Source of the DNA: Limnohabitans sp. JirII-31 | Lineage (GTDB): Bacteria; Pseudomonadota; Gammaproteobacteria; Burkholderiales; Burkholderiaceae_C | Direction of reading: 5' to 3' | Length of the DNA: 64,000 nt | Assembly: GCF_002778315.1 (NCBI RefSeq) | Contig: NZ_NESA01000004.1 | Location: forward strand, 62,001 to 126,000 | In this document: positions 19,581-29,505 of the stretch, piece after piece | Position numbering within the stretch: position 1 is the stretch's first letter | Layout: each line of letters starts with the position of its first letter | Translations under genes and position numbers: made by a program | The notes under the pieces: model-generated | What the model was told of the DNA's origin: nothing | What the model saw: the letters and a program-made list of their open reading frames with translations, nothing else | Database searches by the model: none

Positions 19581-20672
19581 ATGGCATTGACCGAGCAGGC
19601 GCTGAATGCAGTCCTACAAACCGTGCTCGACCCCAACACGGGCAAAGACTTTGTGAGCACCAAGGCGCTCAAAAACCTGCACATTCAAGGTGACGATGTG
19701 TCGTTTGACGTGGTGCTGGGCTATCCGGCCAAGAGCCAAGTGGCCGACATGCGCAAGCACCTGATTGCCGCTGCCAAAAGCGTGGCCGGTGTGGGCAATG
19801 TGTCGGTCAACATCACCACCCAGATCGTGGCCCATGCGGCCCAGCGCGGTGTGCAGCTGTTGCCACAAGTCAAAAACATCATCGCCGTCGCCTCTGGCAA
19901 AGGTGGCGTGGGCAAAAGCACCACCGCCGCCAACCTGGCTTTGGCCTTGGCGGCTGAAGGCGCCAAAGTGGGTTTGCTCGACGCCGACATTTACGGCCCT
20001 AGCCAACCCATGATGATGGGCATTGAGGGGCGTCCCGAAAGCGAAGACGGCAAGACCATGGACCCGCTGGAGAACTATGGCGTGCAAGTCATGTCGATTG
20101 GCTTTTTGGTCGACCAAGACGAAGCCATGATCTGGCGCGGCCCCATGGCCACCCAAGCCTTGGAGCAGTTGCTGCGCCAAACCAACTGGAAAGACCTGGA
20201 CTACCTGATCGTGGACATGCCCCCCGGCACCGGCGACATCCAACTCACCCTGAGCCAGCGCGTGCCGATGACAGGTGCGGTGATCGTCACCACGCCACAA
20301 GACATTGCGCTGCTGGACGCCAAAAAAGGCATCAAGATGTTCGAGAAGGTGGGCGTACCCATCCTCGGCTTGGTCGAGAACATGGCGGTTCACGTGTGCA
20401 GCAACTGCGGCCACATCGAACACATCTTCGGTGCCGACGGTGGCAAGAAAATGGCCGCGCAATACGGCATGGACTACTTGGGTGCTTTGCCCTTGAACAT
20501 GCAAATCCGCTTGCAAGCCGACAGCGGCAAACCGACCGTGGTGGCTGACCCCGACGGTGAAGTGGCGGGTATCTACAAAGCTGTGGCACGTCAGGTGGCC
20601 TTGAAGATTGCGGCCAAGGCCAAAGACTTTTCGTCCAAGTTCCCCAGCATCAAAATCTCCAAAGACACCTGA
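19581..20672 (+). CDS. apbC: Iron-sulfur cluster carrier protein ApbC/Mrp
   Basis: The ATG at 19581 (GGAG upstream) gives 363 residues; a TTG five codons earlier is less likely. An N-terminal MIP18-like domain (DPNTGKDFV, about residues 15-85) precedes a P-loop NTPase with the deviant Walker A GKGGVGKSTTAANLA and the CxxC pair CSNCGH used to hold a bridging Fe-S cluster. It delivers Fe-S clusters to apoproteins in the cytoplasm. It lies just upstream of boxR and of a long run of Fe-S enzymes (BoxA, polyferredoxin, FDH), but it is widespread housekeeping, so the linkage may be chance. Confidence 0.94.
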   Translation: MALTEQALNAVLQTVLDPNTGKDFVSTKALKNLHIQGDDVSFDVVLGYPAKSQVADMRKHLIAAAKSVAGVGNVSVNITTQIVAHAAQRGVQLLPQVKNIIAVASGKGGVGKSTTAANLALALAAEGAKVGLLDADIYGPSQPMMMGIEGRPESEDGKTMDPLENYGVQVMSIGFLVDQDEAMIWRGPMATQALEQLLRQTNWKDLDYLIVDMPPGTGDIQLTLSQRVPMTGAVIVTTPQDIALLDAKKGIKMFEKVGVPILGLVENMAVHVCSNCGHIEHIFGADGGKKMAAQYGMDYLGALPLNMQIRLQADSGKPTVVADPDGEVAGIYKAVARQVALKIAAKAKDFSSKFPSIKISKDT

Positions 20673-20683
20673 GCTTTATTTGA

Positions 20684-20736
20684 TGCAGCGCAACTGCACT
20701 ATCGTGCATTTCGATTCGAAATTGCATTAAAGTGCA
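20684..20736. promoter_or_regulatory. TGCA repeat cluster upstream of boxR (putative BoxR operators)
   Basis: Five TGCA tetramers lie at 20684, 20695, 20705, 20723 and 20733. Two pairs have exactly 10-bp spacing, giving TGCACTATCGTGCA (20695-20708) and TGCATTAAAGTGCA (20723-20736). The last site ends 3 nt before the boxR ATG. Repeated TGCA is what I recall for operators of the BzdR/BoxR family, so autoregulation of boxR is likely. Confidence 0.7.
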
Positions 20737-20739
20737 GGC

Positions 20740-21630
20740 ATGTCACCCGCAGACGACGACACCAACCGCCACCCTTTTCTCACCACCTTGGGTGAGCGCG
20801 TGCGCACCTTGCGTGCGCGTCGTGGACTCACGCGGCGCGCGGTGGCGCAAGCGGCTCATGTGTCGGAGCGGCACCTGGCCAACCTAGAGTCGGGCACCGG
20901 CAACGCCTCCATCCTGATCTTGTTGCAGGTCGCACAAGCCTTGCAATGCTCGATTTTTGAGTTGTTGGGTGATGTGACCACCTCGTCGCCCGAGTGGCTG
21001 CTGATTCGTGAGCTGCTGAGCACCCGCAACGAGGCTGAACTGCGCCGTGTTCGCCTGCAACTGGGTGAGATGTTTGGCAGCCATGGGGATGAAAAAGCAC
21101 GCAGCAACCGCATTGCCCTGGTGGGCTTGCGCGGTGCTGGCAAGTCCACCCTCGGCCAGCGCTTGGCCGATGATTTGGGCTTTCCGTTCATTGAGCTGAG
21201 CCGTGACATCGAAAAGTTTGCCGGCTGCAGCATCAGCGAAATCCATAACCTGTATGGCACCAACGCCTACCGCCGTTATGAGCGACGGGCCTTGGAAGAG
21301 GCGATTCAAATTTACCCCGAGGTCGTGATTGCCACCCCGGGTGGCTTGGTGTCGGACTCTGCCACCTTCAACGAAGTGCTCACGCATTGCTTCACCGTGT
21401 GGCTACAGGCCAAGCCCGAAGACCACCTAGGGCGGGTGGCTGCCCAAGGCGACATGCGGCCCATGGCTGGTAGCCCGGAAGCGCTGGAAGATTTGAAGCG
21501 CATTCTGGAGGGCCGCTCAGCCTTTTACGCCAAGGCTGATTTGACGTTTGACACCAGCGCTCAGCCCCTGGATGACAGCTTTTTGGCGCTCCGTACCCAA
21601 ATCCGGCAAGCCCTCAAGTTGCCACTGTAA
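20740..21630 (+). CDS. boxR: BoxR/BzdR-type regulator of benzoyl-CoA catabolism
   Basis: The 296-residue protein fuses an N-terminal XRE helix-turn-helix (about residues 18-75, with LTRRAVAQAAHVSERHLANL) to a C-terminal shikimate kinase-like domain (Walker A GLRGAGKSTLGQRLA at about residue 128). This architecture defines the BzdR/BoxR subfamily, in which the kinase-like domain senses benzoyl-CoA and relieves repression. The gene lies directly upstream of boxCBA on the same strand. TGCA repeats precede both boxR and boxC, so it probably represses itself and the box genes until benzoyl-CoA is present. Confidence 0.92.
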   Translation: MSPADDDTNRHPFLTTLGERVRTLRARRGLTRRAVAQAAHVSERHLANLESGTGNASILILLQVAQALQCSIFELLGDVTTSSPEWLLIRELLSTRNEAELRRVRLQLGEMFGSHGDEKARSNRIALVGLRGAGKSTLGQRLADDLGFPFIELSRDIEKFAGCSISEIHNLYGTNAYRRYERRALEEAIQIYPEVVIATPGGLVSDSATFNEVLTHCFTVWLQAKPEDHLGRVAAQGDMRPMAGSPEALEDLKRILEGRSAFYAKADLTFDTSAQPLDDSFLALRTQIRQALKLPL

Positions 21631-21710
21631 GTACCTACTCTCGTTCGAATCATTGACAGTCAAGGAACCTTAGACAAGGTGCCTGTGCTTTGTCATATTC
21701 AGGGTAAACA

Positions 21711-21767
21711 TGCATAAAAATGCATTTGCGATAATTCAAAACATGCAATATGATGCACATCAATGCA
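21711..21767 (+). promoter_or_regulatory. boxC promoter with 10-bp phased TGCA operators
   Basis: TGCA occurs at 21711, 21721, 21744, 21754 and 21764. These form one TGCAN6TGCA pair (21711-21724) and one triple with exact 10-bp phasing (21744-21767), placing half-sites on one face of the helix. A good sigma-70 promoter, TTGCGA (21726-21731) with a 17-bp spacer and TATGAT (21749-21754), lies between and within them. The triple covers the -10 and start-site region, which suits repression by BoxR. Confidence 0.75.
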
Positions 21768-21810
21768 TTTCAAGCACCTATCGCCCAGCCACTCACCGGA
21801 GACACCTCAC

Positions 21811-23478
21811 ATGAGCAACGCCATCACCGTCGACTACCAAACAGACCCCAGCCAGTACAAGCACTGGCACATGAAGTTTGAAGGCGAAACCGCCACCTTG
21901 CAGCTCAACATCAACGAAGACGCAGGCATTCGCCCGGGCTACAAGCTCAAACTCAACTCGTATGACCTCGGCGTCGACATTGAGTTGCACGATGCCCTGC
22001 AACGCATCCGTTTTGAACACCCCGAAGTCAAGAGCGTGGTGGTCACCAGTCTGAAAGACCGCATCTTCTGTTCTGGCGCCAACATCTTCATGTTGGGCCT
22101 GTCCACGCATGCTTGGAAAGTCAACTTCTGCAAGTTCACCAACGAAACCCGCAACGGCATCGAAGACTCCAGTCGCCACGATGGCCTGAAGTTCATTGCC
22201 GCGGTCAATGGCGCATGTGCCGGCGGCGGCTACGAGTTGGCCTTGGCCTGTGACGACATTGTGTTGGTGGACGACCGTTCCTCCAGCGTGTCTTTGCCCG
22301 AAGTGCCGTTGCTGGGCGTGTTGCCCGGCACGGGTGGTCTGACCCGCGTGACCGACAAACGCAAGGTCCGCCACGACCATGCCGATATTTTTTGCACCAG
22401 CGTGGAAGGTGTGCGCGGCCAACGTGCGGTGGACTGGCGCTTGGTGGATGAAATTGCCAAGCCCGCCAAATTTGCCGAAGCCGTGCAAGCGCGTGCCGAC
22501 CAATACGCGGCCAGCAGCAAACGCCCAGGTGCCGCCGCCACAGGCAAAGGCGTGAAGCTCACACCTTTGAACAAAACCGTGACTGCGGATGCGCTGACTT
22601 ATGAGTACGTGCAAGTGGCGATTGACCGCGCCAAGCGCACAGCCACTTTCACCGTGCATGCGCCCAAGGTGGCGGTCCCGACAACGGTGGAAGGTATTGA
22701 GGCTGCTGGCATCCATTGGTACCCACTGCAAATGGCGCGCGAGTTAGACGACGCCATTTTGAGCATGCGCACCAACGAGCTCGATGTGGGCACTTGGTTG
22801 CTGCGCACCGCTGGTGACGCGCAGCTGGCGCTGCAATCTGATGCCGTGCTGGCACAACACCAAAGCCACTGGCTGGTCAACGAAACACTGGGCATGCTGC
22901 GCCGCACCTTGGCACGCATTGACGTGTCGTCCCGCTCTTTGTTTGCGCTGGTGGATGAAGGCTCTTGCTTTGTCGGCACCTTGGCCGAGTTGGCATTTGC
23001 CGCTGACCGCACCTACATGCTGGCCTTGCCTGATTCGCCCGACACAGCGCCACGCATGGCCTTGAGCGAGCTCAACTTTGGGCACTTCCCCATGGTCAAC
23101 CACCAGTCGCGTTTGCAACGCCGCTTTTACGAAGAAGTCACGCCGCTGGAACACGTGCGCGCAGCAGTGGGTCAAATGCTCGATGCGGACCAAGCGCTGG
23201 CCCTGGGCTTGGTCACCGCAGCACCCGACGATATCGACTGGGCCGATGAAATCCGCATCGCCGTGGAAGAGCGTGCTGCCATGTCGCCCGACAGCTTGAC
23301 GGGCCTCGAAGCCAATTTGCGTTTCTGCCAAAAAGAGTCGATGGAAACCCGCATTTTTGGACGTCTGTCGGCATGGCAAAACTGGATCTTCAACCGCCCC
23401 AACGCCGTTGGCGAAAAGGGTGCCCTCAAGGTCTACGGCAAAGGCGAGAAAGCCGCCTTTGACTTGAACCGCGTCTAA
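21811..23478 (+). CDS. boxC: 2,3-epoxybenzoyl-CoA dihydrolase (benzoyl-CoA-dihydrodiol lyase) BoxC
   Basis: The ATG at 21811 gives 555 residues, the usual BoxC length, and the GGAG before it supports this start over an ATG at 21763 that lies in the operator region. BoxC is a crotonase-superfamily enzyme with CSGANIFMLG, GACAGGGYELALACDD and LPEVPLLGVLPGTGG. It hydrolytically opens the ring of 2,3-epoxybenzoyl-CoA to 3,4-dehydroadipyl-CoA semialdehyde and releases formate. It is the first structural gene of boxCBA. The formate product makes the adjacent formate dehydrogenase locus meaningful. Confidence 0.95.
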   Translation: MSNAITVDYQTDPSQYKHWHMKFEGETATLQLNINEDAGIRPGYKLKLNSYDLGVDIELHDALQRIRFEHPEVKSVVVTSLKDRIFCSGANIFMLGLSTHAWKVNFCKFTNETRNGIEDSSRHDGLKFIAAVNGACAGGGYELALACDDIVLVDDRSSSVSLPEVPLLGVLPGTGGLTRVTDKRKVRHDHADIFCTSVEGVRGQRAVDWRLVDEIAKPAKFAEAVQARADQYAASSKRPGAAATGKGVKLTPLNKTVTADALTYEYVQVAIDRAKRTATFTVHAPKVAVPTTVEGIEAAGIHWYPLQMARELDDAILSMRTNELDVGTWLLRTAGDAQLALQSDAVLAQHQSHWLVNETLGMLRRTLARIDVSSRSLFALVDEGSCFVGTLAELAFAADRTYMLALPDSPDTAPRMALSELNFGHFPMVNHQSRLQRRFYEEVTPLEHVRAAVGQMLDADQALALGLVTAAPDDIDWADEIRIAVEERAAMSPDSLTGLEANLRFCQKESMETRIFGRLSAWQNWIFNRPNAVGEKGALKVYGKGEKAAFDLNRV

Positions 23479-23524
23479 GCCTGTTATCTACGATTCATCT
23501 GCAAGGTCTAACCAGGAGTTCCAC

Positions 23525-24952
<1,428 letters not shown>

Positions 24953-24976
24953 TTGATTTGCGCTTTAATTCATGCC

Positions 24977-26257
24977 ATGAACGCCACCACCGAACTCATT
25001 CAGCAGCATCTGATCGATCCCGAGATCTGTATCCGATGCAACACCTGCGAAGCCACTTGTCCGGTGGGGGCCATCACGCACGACAGCCGCAACTATGTGG
25101 TGCTCGCAGACAAATGCAATCTGTGCATGGCCTGTGTGCCGCCTTGTCCCACGGGGTCGATCGACAACTGGCGCACCATGCCCAAAGCTGCTGCGTACAG
25201 CGTCGAAGAACAACTGGGTTGGGATGAGTTACCCACAGCGTTGAGCGAGGCCGAGCTTGCGGCCATGGGGGGTGACGTCAGCGCGCAAGACGCTGCACCA
25301 ACCCCCAGTGCGGCATCGGTGGCTTCTGCCACGGCCACTGCGGGTGAGGGCACTGCGTTCAACTCGGGTGCATTCGGCGCCACCGCCCCGCCTTGGTCGG
25401 CCGCCCATCCGTACACCAACTTGCATGGTCCCAAAGCGCCCGTGATGGCCACAGTGGTGGGCAATGTGCAGGTCAACGAGGCTGGCACGGCCAACGAAAC
25501 CCACCACATCGTGCTGGACTTTGGCAACATGCCGTTCCCAGTGTTGGAAGGCCAATCGATTGGCATCATCCCGCCTGGCGTAGACGCCCAGGGTAAGCCC
25601 CACCATGCGCGTCAGTACTCCATTGCCAGTCCACGCAACGGGGAGCGGCCTGGCTACAACAACCTTTCGCTCACTGTGAAGCGGGTGGTGGAAGACCACC
25701 AAGGCCAGGCGGTTCAAGGCGTGGCCTCCAATTACTTGTGTGACTTGAAAACCGGCGACGCCGTGCAGGTGATTGGCCCCTTTGGTGCCAGCTTTCTGAT
25801 GCCCAACCACCCCAAGTCCAACATCGTGATGATTTGCACGGGTACGGGCAGTGCGCCCATGCGTGCCATGACCGAGTGGCGTCGTCGCTTGCGTCAAAGC
25901 GGCAAGTTTGAAGGCGGTAAGCTCATGCTGTTCTTTGGCGCTCGCACCCAACAAGAGTTGCCTTACTTTGGCCCCTTGCAAAAGTTGCCCAAAGACTTCA
26001 TTGATATCCACTTTGCTTTCTCACGCACAGCCGGTCAACCCAAACGCTATGTGCAAGACCTGATGCGCGAGCGCAGCGCCGATTTGGCGCACCTGCTCAA
26101 AGACCCCAACACCTGTTTTTATGTGTGTGGTTTGAAGAGCATGGAAGAAGGCGTGGTCATGACCTTGCGTGACATTGCCAACGAAGCTGGCCTAGGCTGG
26201 GACAACGTGGCACCCGCCTTGAAGCGTGAAGGGCGCTTGCATTTAGAGACCTACTGA
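24977..26257 (+). CDS. boxA: Benzoyl-CoA 2,3-epoxidase, reductase subunit BoxA
   Basis: The ATG at 24977 gives 426 residues starting [12 protein letters not shown]. An N-terminal two-cluster ferredoxin ([12 protein letters not shown] and [12 protein letters not shown]) is joined by an Ala-rich linker (about residues 100-150) to a ferredoxin-NADP reductase module with ARQYSIAS for [15 protein letters not shown] and [13 protein letters not shown] for NADPH. It passes NADPH electrons to BoxB. It is the last box gene seen; no CoA ligase (bclA), semialdehyde dehydrogenase (boxD/boxZ) or benzoate transporter follows. The next gene starts 48 nt later with no terminator between. Confidence 0.95.
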   Translation: MNATTELIQQHLIDPEICIRCNTCEATCPVGAITHDSRNYVVLADKCNLCMACVPPCPTGSIDNWRTMPKAAAYSVEEQLGWDELPTALSEAELAAMGGDVSAQDAAPTPSAASVASATATAGEGTAFNSGAFGATAPPWSAAHPYTNLHGPKAPVMATVVGNVQVNEAGTANETHHIVLDFGNMPFPVLEGQSIGIIPPGVDAQGKPHHARQYSIASPRNGERPGYNNLSLTVKRVVEDHQGQAVQGVASNYLCDLKTGDAVQVIGPFGASFLMPNHPKSNIVMICTGTGSAPMRAMTEWRRRLRQSGKFEGGKLMLFFGARTQQELPYFGPLQKLPKDFIDIHFAFSRTAGQPKRYVQDLMRERSADLAHLLKDPNTCFYVCGLKSMEEGVVMTLRDIANEAGLGWDNVAPALKREGRLHLETY

Positions 26258-26305
26258 GCAAGCCTAGGGTGGCGCGGGGTATGGCTGGCCCGCTAACATC
26301 GCCGC

Positions 26306-26902
26306 ATGAATTCTCGTCCCAGTTTGCAAGTTGCCGTGGTCATGCGTCGTGAACGTGTGCCCGGTGCCATGAGCCAGTGGCAGCCCTGGCGTTGGGTCTT
26401 GCACGATGTGTTGGGCCACGACCTCACGCCACACGCGCAGCACTTTGGCAGCGCACCGCGTTGTTTGCGTCACACCGACGACGAGCAACTGTGGCTGCAC
26501 CCAGGCTTTAAGGTTGAACTGTTTCGCGACGACGCCGAAGGCTACTACCTCAACGCCACCACCCCCGCACCGTGCTGGTTTGTCTTGTGGCGCATGGAAG
26601 AAGAGCCTGCCATCAGTGACCAGGTGATGGCGGTGCCCACCATGGTGAGCCTGAGTTACCACGACGCGGGCCGTTGGTTGGATGCGCAAGAAAACGTTGA
26701 CCAGATCGCTGCTCCCGAAGAGGTGGTGGCCTGGATGGCCGCATTTGCCGAAGAACACTGGGTCGCCGAGGTCAAGCGCCGCAGACGTCCCGACAGTTTC
26801 AAACCTCTGCAAGACCGCTTTGGCAATCCAGCGGCGGTGAGCACCAGCAAATTGCGTGGTGGCGGGCCGGGTTCAGGCAATGGGGGAACACATGGCGAAT
26901 GA
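26306..26902 (+). CDS. DUF3305 protein, formate dehydrogenase-associated
   Basis: This 198-residue protein has the DUF3305 features VAVVMRRERVPGAMSQWQPWRW at the start (as two adjoining blocks) and PCWFVLWRMEE, SLSYHDAGRWLD in the middle. The family has no known function but in betaproteobacteria occurs beside formate dehydrogenase genes, usually followed by DUF3306 as here. No signal peptide or membrane segment is visible, so it is probably cytoplasmic. The C-terminus is Gly-rich and overlaps the next gene by 11 nt. It follows boxA closely, so it may be read from the box promoter as well. Confidence 0.82.
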   Translation: MNSRPSLQVAVVMRRERVPGAMSQWQPWRWVLHDVLGHDLTPHAQHFGSAPRCLRHTDDEQLWLHPGFKVELFRDDAEGYYLNATTPAPCWFVLWRMEEEPAISDQVMAVPTMVSLSYHDAGRWLDAQENVDQIAAPEEVVAWMAAFAEEHWVAEVKRRRRPDSFKPLQDRFGNPAAVSTSKLRGGGPGSGNGGTHGE

Positions 26903-27479
26903 CGACACACCCGCTGGCTTCTTAGGCCGTTGGTCGCGCCGCAAGGCCGAGGTGCGCGAAGGCAAACCTGTGGCTGACCCGGTGCCCGCCAGCGTGCGGG
27001 TGGTGACGCCCGTGCAAACACTCAACGATCCAACGCCTGACCCGCAGACCCAAACGTCTGCCACGCCTGCCACGCCTGCGCCCACCTTGGACGATGTGCA
27101 GTCACTCACCCCCGAGTCTGACTACACACCCTTCATGGCCCGTGGCGTCACGTCGGACGTGAAAAACGCAGCCATGAAAAAACTCTTCACCGATCCTCAC
27201 TTCAATGTGATGGACCGCATGGATGTGTACATCGACGATTACGGTCAACCCGACCCAATTCCTCTGGCCATGCTGCGTCAAATGAATGGCGCCAAGTTTT
27301 TGAACCTGTTTGACGAAGAAACCCAAACGCCCGCAGACGCCCCACCTCAACTCGTGGCACAGTCCGTCCCTGCCCAAACCCTTTCACCCACCGACACCAC
27401 CACGCATGACCACGCTGATTTGCGACTGCAACCAGACCCAACCCCTCGACCCGAAAGCACTGGGCCAGAGCCTGCATGA
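26892..27479 (+). CDS. DUF3306 protein, formate dehydrogenase-associated
   Basis: The start at 26892, after a GGGGGA ribosome site, gives 195 residues beginning MANDDTPAGFLGRWSRRK, the typical DUF3306 opening. A Pro/Thr-rich linker separates it from the conserved core DYTPFMARGVTSDVKNAAMK and FNVMDRMDVYIDDY. The function is unknown. It overlaps DUF3305 by 11 nt and the polyferredoxin gene by 74 nt, which is unusually long for this compact operon. The C-terminal tail encoded in the overlap is low-complexity Pro/Thr/Asp sequence, so the real constraint there is probably on the other frame. Confidence 0.82.
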   Translation: MANDDTPAGFLGRWSRRKAEVREGKPVADPVPASVRVVTPVQTLNDPTPDPQTQTSATPATPAPTLDDVQSLTPESDYTPFMARGVTSDVKNAAMKKLFTDPHFNVMDRMDVYIDDYGQPDPIPLAMLRQMNGAKFLNLFDEETQTPADAPPQLVAQSVPAQTLSPTDTTTHDHADLRLQPDPTPRPESTGPEPA

Positions 27480-29505
27480 AGACCTGACCTTGCACACGGC
27501 CCTGTGCCGTCGTGAAGCGGGCGCTTTTCTCAACGCGGTACAAAGCACCACCGACGAGGTGGTGGTGGCGTGCACGCAAGAGCAGCGCTTGTTTGGTGAC
27601 TTGGCTGCGCAAGCGCAAGCCAAAACTTCGGTCATCAAGTTTGTCAACATCCGCGAAACCGGCGGCTGGAGCCGCGACGCCAAACAAGCCTCGCCCAAAA
27701 TCGCCGCACTGCTGGCCACCGCGCATTTGCCAGAGCCAGAGCCCGTGCCCACCGTCACCTTCAAGAGTGCGGGGCGCTTGCTGATCATTGGCGCCCTGGA
27801 TGCGGCTGAACAAGCGGCGGCCTTGCTCTCGGATGTGCTCAACGTCACTCTTTTTACCCAAGGGCCAGGCGAGGCGGGGGGGGCACAAAGTCGCCGCTAC
27901 CCCGTCTTGGGCGGGCAGGTGCTGCGCGTGGAGGGCTGGTTGGGCGCGTTCAAACTCACCTGGTCCAGCAACAACCCGATCGACTTGGATATGTGCACCC
28001 GCTGCAACGCCTGTGTGGTGGCTTGCCCAGAACAAGCCATTGGCTTGGACTACCAAATTGACCTGAGCAAGTGCCAGTCACACCGCGACTGCGTGACCGC
28101 CTGCGGTGCGGTGGGCGCCATCAACTTCCAGCGTGAGGCCGCGCCAGAAACGGCCGACTTTGACTTGGTGCTCGACTTGCGCGCACACAGCGCCTTCAGC
28201 CGCCACGCGCTGCCGCAAGGTTATTTCCGCCAAGCCGATGCGGCCACCTTGCTGCGCTTGCGCGAGTTGGTGGGCGAGTTTGAAAAACCGCGTTTCTTTG
28301 CCTACAAACAAAAGCTGTGCGCACACAGCCGCAACGAGCAAGTGGGTTGCCGGGCGTGCGTGGACATCTGCTCGGCTGAAGCGATCAGCTCTGAATCCGC
28401 GCGTCAACAGATCAAGGTCAACCCCAACCTGTGTGTGGGCTGCGGTGCCTGCACCACGGTGTGTCCGACGGGCGCTTTGAGCTATGCCTACCCGAGTGCG
28501 CCTGAACAGGGTGTGAAACTCAAAACCCTGCTGAGCACTTACCAACAGGCCGGTGGCCAAGACCCCGTGTTGCTGTTGCACAGCCAAGAGGCGGGTCTTG
28601 CCTTGGTGCATGAGCTGGGCCGTGCGGCCCAGTTGCAGCTGGCCCAGGGCGTGCCCGCGCATGTGATTCCGGTCTCGCTGTGGCACACCGCCAGCCTGGG
28701 GCTGGACGTGTGGCTGTCCGCGCTGGCTTACGGCGCTGCGCAAGTTTTGGTGTTGGTCACCCGCGAAGAAGCACCGCAATACGCCGATGGCTTGCAAGCC
28801 CAAATGAACCAAGCCCAGGCCATGCTCGAAGGTTTGGGCTATGCCTTGCCTGGCCAACCCGTGTTGCAACTGGTGCATGCCACGCAGGCGCTGGAGCTGG
28901 ATGCCGAATTGCAACGTGTGTGCAGTGGCAAACAGCGTCTGCGCTCACGCCTGCCTGTGGCCACCTTTGCCTTGATGAATGACAAACGCAGCAGCTTGAG
29001 CTTGCTGGTCGACCACTTGTTGGAGCATGCACCTGCTTTGAAAGCCAACACGGCACCTGAGGCCTTGAGCCTGCCCGCCGATGGCGCATTGTTTGGCTCG
29101 GTGGACGTGAACAAAGACAGCTGCACCTTGTGCATGAGTTGCGTCAGCGCTTGCCCGGCCAATGCCTTGCAAGACAACCAACAAGCCCCGCAACTGCGCT
29201 TCGTTGAGAAGAACTGCGTGCAATGCGGCCTGTGTGTCACCACCTGTCCTGAAAACGCCTTGCAGTTGGTGCCGCGCTTGTTGCTGACCGCACAACGCAA
29301 AGAGCTGCGCGTGCTCAACGAAACCCAACCCTATGGCTGTGTGCGTTGTGGCAAACCCTTTGGCACGCTCAAGGGCATTGAGGCCATGATGGCCAAACTG
29401 GCGGGACATTCGATGTTCCAAGGCGCGGCGCTGGAGCGCCTCAAAATGTGCGGCGACTGCCGTGTGATTGACATTTATTCCTCGGGTGACGAGCAAAAAA
29501 TCTGA
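27406..29505 (+). CDS. Large multi-cluster 4Fe-4S ferredoxin of the formate dehydrogenase locus
   Basis: I chose the ATG at 27406 (699 residues, MTTLICDCNQ) because the following CDCNQTQPLDP and HTALCRREAGAF blocks look family-conserved. A middle region has CTRCNACVVACP, a Cys pattern ending CVTACG, CRACVDIC and CVGCGACTTVCP; the C-terminal third has CTLCMSCVSACP and CVQCGLCVTTCP plus a final CVRCGKPFG, suggesting about six [4Fe-4S] clusters. Near residues 125-150, LLIIGALDAAEQAAALL resembles a decayed nucleotide-binding loop. It is cytoplasmic by absence of signals. Proteins like this accompany DUF3305/3306 and FDH; a role in electron supply for FDH maturation is inference. Confidence 0.8.
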   Translation: MTTLICDCNQTQPLDPKALGQSLHEDLTLHTALCRREAGAFLNAVQSTTDEVVVACTQEQRLFGDLAAQAQAKTSVIKFVNIRETGGWSRDAKQASPKIAALLATAHLPEPEPVPTVTFKSAGRLLIIGALDAAEQAAALLSDVLNVTLFTQGPGEAGGAQSRRYPVLGGQVLRVEGWLGAFKLTWSSNNPIDLDMCTRCNACVVACPEQAIGLDYQIDLSKCQSHRDCVTACGAVGAINFQREAAPETADFDLVLDLRAHSAFSRHALPQGYFRQADAATLLRLRELVGEFEKPRFFAYKQKLCAHSRNEQVGCRACVDICSAEAISSESARQQIKVNPNLCVGCGACTTVCPTGALSYAYPSAPEQGVKLKTLLSTYQQAGGQDPVLLLHSQEAGLALVHELGRAAQLQLAQGVPAHVIPVSLWHTASLGLDVWLSALAYGAAQVLVLVTREEAPQYADGLQAQMNQAQAMLEGLGYALPGQPVLQLVHATQALELDAELQRVCSGKQRLRSRLPVATFALMNDKRSSLSLLVDHLLEHAPALKANTAPEALSLPADGALFGSVDVNKDSCTLCMSCVSACPANALQDNQQAPQLRFVEKNCVQCGLCVTTCPENALQLVPRLLLTAQRKELRVLNETQPYGCVRCGKPFGTLKGIEAMMAKLAGHSMFQGAALERLKMCGDCRVIDIYSSGDEQKI

